From Clostridia bacterium (GTDB lineage Bacteria; Bacillota; Clostridia; UBA1381): 64,000 nucleotides of DNA. Below are positions 52,159-61,982 of the stretch, piece by piece. The stretch is from NCBI GenBank assembly GCA_017935675.1, contig JAGBHE010000061.1:144899-208898 (forward strand). Direction: 5' to 3'. The notes beneath the pieces are model-generated. The model searched no databases, was not told the origin of the DNA, and saw only the letters and a list, made by a program, of their open reading frames with translations. How positions within the stretch are numbered: position 1 is the stretch's first letter; every line of letters starts with the position of its first letter. Both the position numbers and the translations under genes were made by a program.

Positions 52159-55158
52159 ATGGTGAAAATGAGAAGTGTATGGCAGATGCGGCTCACTCGG
52201 ATACTTCTGCTTGTGTTTGCTATGAGTGTAAGCCCCGTACTTGCGGATAATACAGCATCAAAGGCTTTAGATGAAGCGGGCGGATTTTCCGTTGGGGACA
52301 TTGTTGTGATGAGAGCGGATGGGACAAAAACCCACTCCTTTGAGGAGGGTGCGCTGTCTGAGGTCATGCTGACTAAAAAAAACTTACCTGCGGCCAGCGG
52401 AAGATTTATTACCGCAGTATTTGATGATGATATTCTTTTGAGCGCTTGCTTGACTGACGTTGATTTTTCAGCCGGTGAGCAAGCTGTCACGGTTGATACG
52501 GCTCTGCCGCTCGGACAAAATATCAGAAGTCAGACGGTCAAGGCATTCCTATGGGATAATAATATGTCGCCGATGATGAACTGTTTTGCCTATAATGCTT
52601 CATCGGACACTTGGCAGTATGGCTGGAGCGCAGTGTATAACGGTCAGGCGGCGGAATTTGATGTTCCGCCGTCCGTCAGCGGCACAGTTGTGTACCTGCC
52701 TGCGAAAAATATCATAAACAAGATGGGTATGGCGTTAGAAGAATATAACGGCGTTTATACGGCAGAGCGTGAGGACGGAAGGAAGCTTGAGTTTAGTCTC
52801 GGTTCATGTACCGCTATGGCAGACGGAACGGAAACAGAGCTTGACGGTGCACCTTACTTGGATGATAACGCGGTTGTGATGGTGCCGTGCGGGATGCTTA
52901 CGTCCTTCGGAGCGGATGTTGAGGTAAACGATATTAAAAAAACGGTTACAATTACATATTCCTATACGGCACCTGAGTATCCGAAGCCGAGCAAGGCGGG
53001 GATTGGCATAACATATACACCCGGAATAAATTATGCAGACTATGATATAGCCTGCGGCAATGCGGACACTCGTATTGAGGTGTGGTATAAGGATGCGTAT
53101 TCAAGCGATGTCAGACGCCTGTATTGGCAGAAATGTGCTGACGCTGTATACAGCGACGGTCATTTCAGGGGCGGTATTTCGGGACTTTCGGCGGGCAGAA
53201 CATATCACGTCAAGTACAGGATAACAAACAGCGGTACAAGCAATATATATGTACAGAAATCCGCGTTTAAAACGGCCGCCGCTGAAAATCCGGGCTATAG
53301 TGAATTCCTTGCCGGGCAGCAAAGCGGTGGCAGTGCAGTACTTGTGCCTACCTACGAGAATATCAGCTATTACGCTTCATATACTCCTCCTGAGGAGGAT
53401 TGCGATGTGTTCTACAGGAAAAAGGGTGACACAGACTGGAAAAAGGCGTTTGCGCCGTATCGCGACGAAACGGGAGTACAATACAGAGGAAGCATTACGA
53501 ACCTTGAAGAGGATACAGAATACTGCGTAAAGCTGGAGTATAAAGATGCAAACGGCATGACTGTGCGTACCATCGGCGGGGACGGCGATGTTTGTACCCG
53601 TACATGGAGCAGTATGCCGCATATAGGCAGGACAATCAACGTTTCGGAGATATACAGGCCGGGACAGCAGCTTATGCTTACAAACCTTCACGGCAGTGAC
53701 GATTCGTGGATACGTATTAACGGAGATGTTTCAATTGATGCGGGCAGCAATTATTATGAGGCTGTAGCTGTGAATAATTGTACCAATATCATACTTGACG
53801 GGCTGACTGTAAAGGGCGGCTACAGATACGGAATATGTGTAAACGGCAATTGCAGCGATGTCAGAATTATTAACTGCGATATATCGGAATGGGGCAGGCG
53901 CGGTGTGCTTGACGCAGACGGAGTTTACCGCAGAATTGACGGCGAGGATATTAATTATGACGGAGGGATAACGCTTCTTGACGCAAGAAGAGTAACGGTA
54001 GAGCGCTGTTATATTCATGACAGTAATGCCTCCGCCAACGCGTGGTACGGCAATTGGGACGGAATGAAGCATCCCAAAGGACCGACAGGTATTTATTATA
54101 ATGCTTTAGAGGCGTGTGTATTCAGATACAACGATATTATCGGAAGTGACGCGAGCAGGTGGAACGACGGCATAGAGGGACGGGACAACGGATATTATAC
54201 CGGCGGCGCGGCAAGGGATACGGATATTTACGGTAATGCTGTTATGCTGGGCAACGATGACGGCCTTGAGGCGGACGGAGGACAGATGAATGCGAGAATT
54301 TACGGAAACAGGTTCGAGCAGATGTTCTGTGCAGTCAGTCTTGCTCCGAATATGGCGGGACCGTCATATGTATTCAGAAACCTGGTCAGCAATATGGGCT
54401 GCTCGTACAATAATATGGTTGGCAGAGCGCTTAAGGTCGGCGGAGGAGCCCCGGGCGAAGTATACGGCAAAAGCTATATTATTAATAACACAATTGATAT
54501 TCCGGCGCCGTCTGTGGAAAACGTTTCATTCGGGAGTTATACGGCATTTTGCGCCGATACCTATAATAATATTTTCATATCCCGTGACAGTGGCCGTTCC
54601 GCATTTAAGAATTCGCTTGTTGACAAGATAAACAGCTATCACAGGGACATTGTATACGGAGGAACAAAAAATTATAAGGAATATGCAGCAGACAGCATAT
54701 ACTCTGTTTTGCCGCAGTACGTAAACCGGGAAAAGGGCGATTACGCAGTTAAAGACGGTGCGGCATACAGGTCGGGTGTAAGAATTGACAACTTTTTAGA
54801 GGACACTTCGCCGAATATCGGGGCAATGCAGGAGAGCGACCGCTATATGCCCTTAAGACCGATTGATATGAAGGCGGATGTATATCATGCACAAATGCAA
54901 AGCGGCGGCGAGGTAACCGTCACCGTTACGCTTGGAAATATCGGAGACGGCAGAAGCTACACGCTTCATAAATCAAAGGATATGAATTGGCTGGAGATTG
55001 TTGACGGCACAGGCGCAGAGGCAGTGCCGAACAGTGAGGTTAAGCTAAGGCTCAGGGCAAATCTTCCGGGCGGCGCGGAAAATACTGCTGAGGGAGTGGT
55101 TTTGTTCAGGCTTGACAATGGATATTCCATACCGATCTCCGTAAGCTGCGGCAAATAG
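52159..55158 (+). CDS. Second secreted right-handed beta-helix enzyme (paralog of 43823-47590)
   Basis: 999 aa. Signal peptide 1-30 (ends PVLADN). A beta-sandwich (~35-155) with the tail motif AFLWDNNMSPMMN, a stalk-like domain (~165-280), two fibronectin-like regions, and a right-handed beta-helix (~490-850). The central block GSDASRWNDGIEGRDNG, then NDDGLEADGGQMN, and the C-terminal LDNGYSIPISVSC match the paralog at 43823, but the CBM6-like domains are absent and the stalk domain is at a different position. A good GGAGGG ribosome site lies 9-11 bases before the ATG at 52159; an ATG at 52141 overlaps that site. Probably cleaves a different linkage or a different part of the same polymer. 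Confidence 0.8.
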   Translation: MVKMRSVWQMRLTRILLLVFAMSVSPVLADNTASKALDEAGGFSVGDIVVMRADGTKTHSFEEGALSEVMLTKKNLPAASGRFITAVFDDDILLSACLTDVDFSAGEQAVTVDTALPLGQNIRSQTVKAFLWDNNMSPMMNCFAYNASSDTWQYGWSAVYNGQAAEFDVPPSVSGTVVYLPAKNIINKMGMALEEYNGVYTAEREDGRKLEFSLGSCTAMADGTETELDGAPYLDDNAVVMVPCGMLTSFGADVEVNDIKKTVTITYSYTAPEYPKPSKAGIGITYTPGINYADYDIACGNADTRIEVWYKDAYSSDVRRLYWQKCADAVYSDGHFRGGISGLSAGRTYHVKYRITNSGTSNIYVQKSAFKTAAAENPGYSEFLAGQQSGGSAVLVPTYENISYYASYTPPEEDCDVFYRKKGDTDWKKAFAPYRDETGVQYRGSITNLEEDTEYCVKLEYKDANGMTVRTIGGDGDVCTRTWSSMPHIGRTINVSEIYRPGQQLMLTNLHGSDDSWIRINGDVSIDAGSNYYEAVAVNNCTNIILDGLTVKGGYRYGICVNGNCSDVRIINCDISEWGRRGVLDADGVYRRIDGEDINYDGGITLLDARRVTVERCYIHDSNASANAWYGNWDGMKHPKGPTGIYYNALEACVFRYNDIIGSDASRWNDGIEGRDNGYYTGGAARDTDIYGNAVMLGNDDGLEADGGQMNARIYGNRFEQMFCAVSLAPNMAGPSYVFRNLVSNMGCSYNNMVGRALKVGGGAPGEVYGKSYIINNTIDIPAPSVENVSFGSYTAFCADTYNNIFISRDSGRSAFKNSLVDKINSYHRDIVYGGTKNYKEYAADSIYSVLPQYVNREKGDYAVKDGAAYRSGVRIDNFLEDTSPNIGAMQESDRYMPLRPIDMKADVYHAQMQSGGEVTVTVTLGNIGDGRSYTLHKSKDMNWLEIVDGTGAEAVPNSEVKLRLRANLPGGAENTAEGVVLFRLDNGYSIPISVSCGK

Positions 55159-55266
55159 TGCAGGCTCAGCAGGAGCATTGTTAAAATTTAAAAGGATGAG
55201 AATCATCAAATTCAGAGCGTGTGGGGGGTCACACCCCCGGCGCTTAGGCATAAGGGAGGCAGTTTA

Positions 55267-56436
55267 ATGAATAAGCTGTGCGAAATGAGTGAGATGGAGT
55301 TGGCGGAGCTTATGTGCACAACGATGATGAAAAAATTCCGGGCGAATGAAATACCGCCCATCGGAAGGTTTCATTATCATATGGGGGTTTTTCTCTCGGG
55401 CGTTGAGCAGACATTTTTAAATACGGGTAAAAGAGAGTATGCGGATTATATAAAAAAGGCAATGGATTCATTTGTTACAGATGAGGGCGAGGTTATCGGC
55501 TCAAATCCTGCGAAGCTTGACGATAAGCAGCCCGCAATACTGCTCTTCAGAATTTTGGATGAGACAGGCGAAGAAAAGTATGAAAAGGCAATAAAATTTT
55601 TAAAGCACGGGCTGGACAGCTGGCCTCTTACAAAGGACGGCGGATTTTGGCATATGAATCAGGACGATGTAAGGGAACAAATGTGGCTTGACAGTATTTA
55701 TATGGCAGGCGAGCTGCTTGCGAGGTTTGGCGCGAGGTATAATGATATAGAGTGTTTTGATGCGGTATGCAGGCAGGCAAGGCTGATGTGGAATAATATG
55801 CGCGATAAAAAGACAGGGCTTTTATATCACGCATGGGACACAAGCAGGGAGGCACCGTGGGCGGATAAGGAAAACGGTCTTTCGGCGGAATTTTGGGGAC
55901 GCGCCGCAGGTTGGTACATAACGGCGCTTACTACAATCATAGAATATCTCCCTGACGATTACACGGGCAGGAAAGAGCTGATTGGTTATGTGAGAGAGTA
56001 TGTTGATGCTGTTGTCAGGGTGCAGGACGAAAAGACGGGTTTATGGTATCAGGTATTGGATAAGGGTGACAGGGCAGATAACTGGATTGAAACCTCGTGC
56101 AGCGCTCTGTTTCTGTGTGGAATAACAAAGGCGCTTAAGGCGGGATACATAGACGATAAGTACGAAAAAAATGCGGACATGGCGTTTAATGGGCTTAAGT
56201 CCGTGCTGAAATTAAATGATGACGGTGACTTAATATGCCCGTCCGTCTGTATCGGAACCGGAATCGGGTCATACAGCTACTATATTGAAAGACCCGTATC
56301 CGATAATGATCTTCACGGTGTTGGTGCATTTTTGCTTGGTCTTAACGCCTATCATCAATTCAAAAAAAATCGGTTAAAAACAATTGCGCAAAAGGAGAGA
56401 AAACATGAAAGAATTTTTGCGGCAAGTAATCAATAA
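55267..56436 (+). CDS. GH105 unsaturated rhamnogalacturonyl hydrolase
   Basis: 389 aa cytosolic (alpha/alpha)6-barrel enzyme with no signal peptide. It removes the unsaturated uronic acid from the non-reducing end of lyase-generated oligosaccharides. Visible: RFHYHMGVFLSGV, GGFWHMNQDDVREQMWLDSIYM with the likely catalytic Asp in LDSIYM (~142), HAWDTSREAPWAD, and GRAAGWYITALTTIIEYLP. These match YteR/YesR-type proteins. The frame is open further upstream, but GGGAGGC precedes the ATG at 55267. Its 3' end overlaps the next gene by 32 bases. The presence of this enzyme implies that a lyase produces its substrates, probably one of the two beta-helix proteins. Confidence 0.93.
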   Translation: MNKLCEMSEMELAELMCTTMMKKFRANEIPPIGRFHYHMGVFLSGVEQTFLNTGKREYADYIKKAMDSFVTDEGEVIGSNPAKLDDKQPAILLFRILDETGEEKYEKAIKFLKHGLDSWPLTKDGGFWHMNQDDVREQMWLDSIYMAGELLARFGARYNDIECFDAVCRQARLMWNNMRDKKTGLLYHAWDTSREAPWADKENGLSAEFWGRAAGWYITALTTIIEYLPDDYTGRKELIGYVREYVDAVVRVQDEKTGLWYQVLDKGDRADNWIETSCSALFLCGITKALKAGYIDDKYEKNADMAFNGLKSVLKLNDDGDLICPSVCIGTGIGSYSYYIERPVSDNDLHGVGAFLLGLNAYHQFKKNRLKTIAQKERKHERIFAASNQ

Positions 56437-59221
56437 GAGTATAACGGTATTTTCAGCGGTTTGTATAGCGGTATCCTGCAATTTTTGTCCCTTTATCGTT
56501 TCTGCGAATGAGGGTTACACGGTGCATATGTATCAAACCTACGAAAATGTTGACGATTTATCGGCGGGGCACTCGTTCCGAAACGGTTTGGAGGGCGATA
56601 TCGATACGACGAGCTTTGCGGACGGAGATACGTATTTGGGGCTTGACAGCGTTTTCAGGGTTCTGCCTACAACGGCTGCCAAGGGAAGCGTTGCAATAAG
56701 TATAGGCGACGGTTTTGAATTAAATTCTCTCCCTGAAAATACCTATGTTGAGACAGAGTTTGATATGGCTTTTAATATGTTCGGCGGAACTGCAAATGTG
56801 AACATCGGACTTGCGGCGGACAGCTGGGATACGGCAAATGCGTATCTGAAGCTTTCCAACGGCTATAAGCTGAGGGTTCTTGATGACGGGACTGTCGTGA
56901 AAACTTTGGAACAGAATATGTTTCACAGAATTAAGCTGGTAATGCGCAGCGTTGAGGATGCGGGAGTAAAAAAATGGGCGCTGTGCTCTTTGAAGGCGGA
57001 CGGTGCGGAGCTTCTTAAAGGCGAGGTAATTGCACGTGCTGTCGACTATAAGTATATTGTGGCGAGATACGGTACAGAACCGAAGCCTGCAGAGGGTGAT
57101 GAAATCACGGACTGCATGTGCTTTGACAATATATCCGTTACATCGTATGTATCGGAGAGCGGCTTATCTCCCGTACCTGACAGATATGCGCTGCTGAACC
57201 GCATAAAAAGCGTTAAAGAACGAATCTCGGCTGAGGATTTTACAGTCAGTGCCGGAAAGAAAGCGGAGCTTACCGGACGGCTGCTCGATGAGGTTGAGGT
57301 GTTCAGGGATACAGAAGGTGATATTGCAGCAAGCAATGCGCGGATTGATTCCGTAGAGGAAGAAATATCGGCATATAAGCAAATGGCAGAGACCTCCGAA
57401 AAGCTATATGTTGCGGACGCGTATATCGACAGAGAGAGCCTCGGCGGAGCGGACAGTGTTACGGTAGGCGTGCCGGTTTACGCATCGGAAAGCGGAGAGG
57501 TATCATATAAGGCGCTTGCACTGCTGTATAAAAGCAATGATAAGCTGCTGAGTGATGAGCTTGTGCAAATGTCCCCTGTTGCTCAGCTGACCGTGCCGGC
57601 GGGACAGAAGGGTGTTCTTGAGCATACCTTTGATATAAGCGGCTGCACCGAGGAGGAGAAAGCCGGTTTGTCGGTAAAGCTGATACCGTTTTCCGAAATT
57701 TCCGATATTACAGACGGCATACCAAGGTATTTTTCATTTTTCGGCAGCAGCAAACCTATTGACAGCTCCTACAGCTTTGTCGATACAGTAAATGTATCGG
57801 CAGCTGTTATGGAGGGCACGACGCAGAAGCTGGTATTCGCGCTTAAGGGCTCAGCAGGCAAGAATGCTTCGCTGCTGGTGCTTAAGAAGGATAAAACGGA
57901 TATAAGCGGCGGCTTGCCGGAGTCTGTTGAGTATTACAATACGGCAAAATTCGACGAGAGTGGCAGGGCTGTTTTTGAAGTTCTTCCCTCTCCGCCGGAG
58001 ACGGGAAATTATCAGTATATAATAAACTGCGAGGATTATGACAAGCCTGTATCAAATTCCGTATATTATGTTGATCTTGAAGAAGTAAAGGCGGCAATTG
58101 ACAGTATCAAGCGAAATCCTTCGGCAGAGGAGCTTGATAAATACAAAAATATTTTGTTTGTTGATACAGATGTTTACAGAAACGCCGTAAATTCAACGGT
58201 TGACATCTCAGCTGCGCTGAGTGATGTGCTTGAGGAAAAGGATTATACGGAGTTTACCGTTAATGAGTTTTCAGCGGCTTTTTTGAGTAAGCTTGACATG
58301 ATATATAAGTTTAATACCGTTTCTTCCACAGATGATGTAAAGATATGTATAAACGAATATTCAGACAGGCTTTCCGAGTGCGGCGGCTTTAAGGAATTGA
58401 CAAAGAAGCAGGTGCAAAGGGCGTGTGAGCTGATATACGGCGACAGGATGAGAATGATAACCGAGGATAAAATAAATAGCGTCATAAAATCGGCTGTCAA
58501 TGCGGCAAAAACAAGCGAAGGTGACAGCGGTAACAGGCGTCCCGGCGGCGGCTCAGGAGGCTCGGGCAGCGGCTCAGGAGGCATGTGGATCGGCAGCGGG
58601 CCAAAGGATGCTGCGGAGGACGGCAGCGAAAAACAGACCGTTATGGAAAAGGCACAGGAGCTGTTTGGAGATATTGACGATGTGGAGTGGGCGAAGACCG
58701 CTATTATGAGCTTTGCGCTCCGGGGATACATAAACGGCAGGAGAGACGGCGAATTTGCTCCGAACGATAATGTTACACGTGAGGAATTTGTAAAAATGGC
58801 GGTCGGAGTTCTTGGATTTGCCCCGGAGGGTGACTGTGAGTTTGAGGATGCGGATAAAAACGCATGGTACTATTCCTACATTGCGGCAGGTGTAAGCCAC
58901 GGAATAGTAAACGGCATCTCGGAAAGTATATTCGGAGTCGGCAGGCTTATCACCCGTGAGGATATGGCTGTAATTATATACAGGGCGGCGAAAAGCGCAG
59001 GAATTGCTCTCACCTCCGACGGCGTATACATTGAATTTGCTGATGAAAGCTTAATCAGCGGCTACGCCAGGGAGGCGGTTATAGAAGCGGCGAAAAGCGG
59101 TATTGTCAACGGTACGGGAGATAATTATTTTGAGCCGAAGAAAAGTGCAACGCGTGCAGAGGCGGTAAAAATGTTATACGAGCTTTCTAAGCTTGGCGAA
59201 GGCGGGAGGTCTGCAGAATGA
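56405..59221 (+). CDS. SLH-anchored surface protein (cassette 2, first gene)
   Basis: 938 aa. Signal peptide ~1-35 (ends IVSANEG). LamG-like domain (~36-245), a helical region, beta-sandwich regions (~340-560), an all-alpha region (~565-700), a Gly/Ser hinge (~705-725, GGGSGGSGSGSGG) and three SLH repeats (~755-935; WAKTAIMSFALRGYINGR, VTREEFVKMAVG, ATRAEAVKMLYEL). The order sandwich - helical region - glycine hinge - three SLH is the same as in 24880-26568, with an added LamG domain. AAGGAGAG precedes the ATG at 56405, inside the end of GH105. Its stop codon overlaps the next gene's start (ATGA). Likely captures pectin at the cell surface. Confidence 0.85.
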   Translation: MKEFLRQVINKSITVFSAVCIAVSCNFCPFIVSANEGYTVHMYQTYENVDDLSAGHSFRNGLEGDIDTTSFADGDTYLGLDSVFRVLPTTAAKGSVAISIGDGFELNSLPENTYVETEFDMAFNMFGGTANVNIGLAADSWDTANAYLKLSNGYKLRVLDDGTVVKTLEQNMFHRIKLVMRSVEDAGVKKWALCSLKADGAELLKGEVIARAVDYKYIVARYGTEPKPAEGDEITDCMCFDNISVTSYVSESGLSPVPDRYALLNRIKSVKERISAEDFTVSAGKKAELTGRLLDEVEVFRDTEGDIAASNARIDSVEEEISAYKQMAETSEKLYVADAYIDRESLGGADSVTVGVPVYASESGEVSYKALALLYKSNDKLLSDELVQMSPVAQLTVPAGQKGVLEHTFDISGCTEEEKAGLSVKLIPFSEISDITDGIPRYFSFFGSSKPIDSSYSFVDTVNVSAAVMEGTTQKLVFALKGSAGKNASLLVLKKDKTDISGGLPESVEYYNTAKFDESGRAVFEVLPSPPETGNYQYIINCEDYDKPVSNSVYYVDLEEVKAAIDSIKRNPSAEELDKYKNILFVDTDVYRNAVNSTVDISAALSDVLEEKDYTEFTVNEFSAAFLSKLDMIYKFNTVSSTDDVKICINEYSDRLSECGGFKELTKKQVQRACELIYGDRMRMITEDKINSVIKSAVNAAKTSEGDSGNRRPGGGSGGSGSGSGGMWIGSGPKDAAEDGSEKQTVMEKAQELFGDIDDVEWAKTAIMSFALRGYINGRRDGEFAPNDNVTREEFVKMAVGVLGFAPEGDCEFEDADKNAWYYSYIAAGVSHGIVNGISESIFGVGRLITREDMAVIIYRAAKSAGIALTSDGVYIEFADESLISGYAREAVIEAAKSGIVNGTGDNYFEPKKSATRAEAVKMLYELSKLGEGGRSAE

Positions 59222-61959
59222 AAAAATGGATTAACCGAATTATAACGTGTTTAACGGCATTTGCATTGCTGCTGCCGTCAGCGGCTGTTTCCGTCAGCGG
59301 CAGCGCATCGGATGAGCTTGATTATGCCGGGCTGCTGTCATCAATCGGAATAATTGACGACAGCTTTGACAAGGACGCACAGGTTCTAAAGGGCGATTAT
59401 ATTACATATGTGCTGAACATGGTAAAGTATTTGCCCATGCACAGCGAAAAACAGCTGTTCTTTGACGTGCCGGTTAACAGCCTGTATGCTGACTGTGTAA
59501 GCACGGCGTATCAGGCCGGAATCATAACGGGCAGCGAGGATGGAAATATGGAGGTTGACCGCGCCCTCAGTGTTGATAATGCAATTGTTATTACCGTTCG
59601 TGCGCTGGGCTTCAAAAGCCTTGCAAATAAGTACGGCGGATATGTTGACGGTTACAAGGCAATGGCGGCAAGGCTGCGGCTTCTTGACGGTATTTCGGCG
59701 GACGGCGGCGAAATACTGAAGGGGGAAGCTGCTGCGCGGCTTTTATATAATGCGCTTACGGCGGAATGCCTTTCAACGTCTGACGGCATAAATTACAGCT
59801 TTTCGGATGACAGTATACTCGAAACAAAATTCAACATATATGAGGGACAGGGGATTGTGGAGAGCTGCTTGTACGGTAATATTTTCGGCGATAAGCACAC
59901 GGACAGGGGACAGATTATCATCGGCGGTGTGCAGTACGACATTGATGAGGATGAGATCGGGCAGAAATACCTCGGCTGCTGCGTAAGATTTTATTATGAA
60001 GAAACCGGTGCCGGGGACAGCCGCATTGTTTATATGTACCCGCACGGAAACAATATACGGACTATTGATGCCTTTGATGCGGAAAGCTATGCTGACGGGC
60101 AAATTTCGTATAGCGGCAGCTCGGGCAAGACATTGCGTGTTCAGCTGTCGCCGAATGCTGTAACGCTTAAAAACGGCGGCATGATTACGGTGCCCGGCAG
60201 CGGTATCACCCTGCCTGCATATGGAAAAATCACGGTGATAGACAATAACAACGACGGCCGGTATGATGTTGTTTTGATTGAAGCATATGAAATAGCAGTG
60301 GTTACGGGTACGTCGGTGCAAAATAAAATTATATATACGGAAAAAGCGCCGAAGGTTTCTGTTTCCGACTATATTATCACCGACAGCAGCGGGCAGCAGC
60401 TTACTGCCCCGACACTGAATGATTTGTATAACAAGAAGAACAAGATAACCGACCTGTACGGCAGGACGGTAAAGCTTGAGGATATCGTGGGGAATAAGGT
60501 TATCGACCTTGATATGTTTGATGATTATACGATATATGACAGCGGGCATAACAAAAAGGATATTGATTATATAACGGAGGATATGCTGCTCAACATTTAC
60601 CGGCAAACAGATTACAACAGAATTACAATAGAGGCGTATAGCGATATAAAGACTGTAAGAGCCGTGTCAATAACGGAAAAGACAAAGGGTGCTTTTGATG
60701 TCAGGACTTCAGACGGCAGCGATTATGAAACCGTAGCGGACTTTGAATCGGTATCGGACAATAATAAGCTTGAGCTGAACACCGATTATACAGTCGCTTT
60801 TAACGGTGACGGCAGGCTTGCGGCAATTCTGAAAAAAGGCGCAAGCACGCGGGTTGTGTTCGGCTATACATTGAGAATAAGCTTGGAGAGTGAATTTGGA
60901 GACTCGGCGATTCTGCGCGTTCTGAACGAAGAGGGAAGCGTGGAGGAATACGAAACGGCGTATAAGATTAAAAATCTTGCCACCGGAACATATATAACGC
61001 CGCAGCAGATTAGCTCCTTATGGAACGAGGGTGTTATCAGGTATTCCCTGAATTCAGAGGGAAAGATTAAGGAAATTGAGTTTCCCGGAAGCGATAAATC
61101 GAAGCTTCATCTTATGTATGCCGATACACAGACCAAGGGCAATTCGAGAAACCGCTATATGGCATCATACGGTATGATTGGTACAACTGTTCCCATAAAT
61201 AAGGACACAAAGGTATTTCTTGTTGCGGACGGCGAGCATAAAAATGACCGTTCGCTCTTTGGCTCTACCATCGGAACAAAGCTTGCGGACAGATCGTACT
61301 ATCAGGGCTTTAAAAGCTACAAGACCGATGACAACGGCATATATGCGGATGTGGTTGTAGTAAATTCAAGTATGGGACTGTCGGGAAAAACATCTGCCAC
61401 AATGCTGGTAGAGGAGGTGTCTGAGGTTTATGACACGCAGTCGCAAAGCTCAAAGCTTGCTGTTTCCGGACTTGTAAACGGTAACAGCAACAAAATTAAC
61501 ACATATGATGATGATGCGCTGAAATTCACTGTCGGAGGCGACATAGAACAGGTTTCCGCCGGTGATATTATCCAATATTCAACCAACAATAACGGAGAAA
61601 TTATGGATATTTCCATGGTTTACGACTACAGCAGAGATACGATGTACAACAGCAGCGGAGAAGCGGCTCCGGAGACGGCACAGTGGGGAGAGTCCGTTGC
61701 GCACTTCGGCGGTATTATGCAGAGTGTACACGATAACAAGTATTTGTGTCTTGAACAGGATACCGATGTGAAAACATATTTCCCTGTCGGCTCGTCAACG
61801 GTAATCTATAAATATGACGCACGGCAGAAGAAAAACAGGAGCTCGGTAATAACGGCAGATGAAATTCCGACAACTGAGGACAATCCTGCAAACGATGCAT
61901 TTGTGATCCTGATTTCAAATGATTCAAACCTGGTGTTTGTTGCGGCGTTTGTTAAGTAG
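59218..61959 (+). CDS. Secreted ~913-aa companion protein with N-terminal SLH-like region (cassette 2, second gene)
   Basis: 913 aa. Signal peptide 1-30 (ends SVSGSA). N-terminal divergent SLH-like repeats (~35-190, e.g. FDVPVNSLYADCVSTAYQAG), then an unrecognised beta-rich protein with the DNNNDGRYD calcium-loop-like motif (~345) followed by VVLIEAYEIAVV. It is homologous over its length to 26558-29275 (the same position of SLH-like region, calcium-like loop and IExYE strand). Starts inside the previous stop codon (ATGA), so the two proteins are translationally coupled. No known catalytic motif. Possibly forms a surface complex with the SLH protein. Confidence 0.82.
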   Translation: MKKWINRIITCLTAFALLLPSAAVSVSGSASDELDYAGLLSSIGIIDDSFDKDAQVLKGDYITYVLNMVKYLPMHSEKQLFFDVPVNSLYADCVSTAYQAGIITGSEDGNMEVDRALSVDNAIVITVRALGFKSLANKYGGYVDGYKAMAARLRLLDGISADGGEILKGEAAARLLYNALTAECLSTSDGINYSFSDDSILETKFNIYEGQGIVESCLYGNIFGDKHTDRGQIIIGGVQYDIDEDEIGQKYLGCCVRFYYEETGAGDSRIVYMYPHGNNIRTIDAFDAESYADGQISYSGSSGKTLRVQLSPNAVTLKNGGMITVPGSGITLPAYGKITVIDNNNDGRYDVVLIEAYEIAVVTGTSVQNKIIYTEKAPKVSVSDYIITDSSGQQLTAPTLNDLYNKKNKITDLYGRTVKLEDIVGNKVIDLDMFDDYTIYDSGHNKKDIDYITEDMLLNIYRQTDYNRITIEAYSDIKTVRAVSITEKTKGAFDVRTSDGSDYETVADFESVSDNNKLELNTDYTVAFNGDGRLAAILKKGASTRVVFGYTLRISLESEFGDSAILRVLNEEGSVEEYETAYKIKNLATGTYITPQQISSLWNEGVIRYSLNSEGKIKEIEFPGSDKSKLHLMYADTQTKGNSRNRYMASYGMIGTTVPINKDTKVFLVADGEHKNDRSLFGSTIGTKLADRSYYQGFKSYKTDDNGIYADVVVVNSSMGLSGKTSATMLVEEVSEVYDTQSQSSKLAVSGLVNGNSNKINTYDDDALKFTVGGDIEQVSAGDIIQYSTNNNGEIMDISMVYDYSRDTMYNSSGEAAPETAQWGESVAHFGGIMQSVHDNKYLCLEQDTDVKTYFPVGSSTVIYKYDARQKKNRSSVITADEIPTTEDNPANDAFVILISNDSNLVFVAAFVK

Positions 61960-61982
61960 ACTATTAAGACAGAGGTTATTTT

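Noticed and set aside
55159..55266. Hairpin in the GH105 leader (GTGTGGGGG...CACACCCCC) as a riboswitch
   Set aside because: The region is short, the stem is irregular and no known consensus is present, so I only note it.
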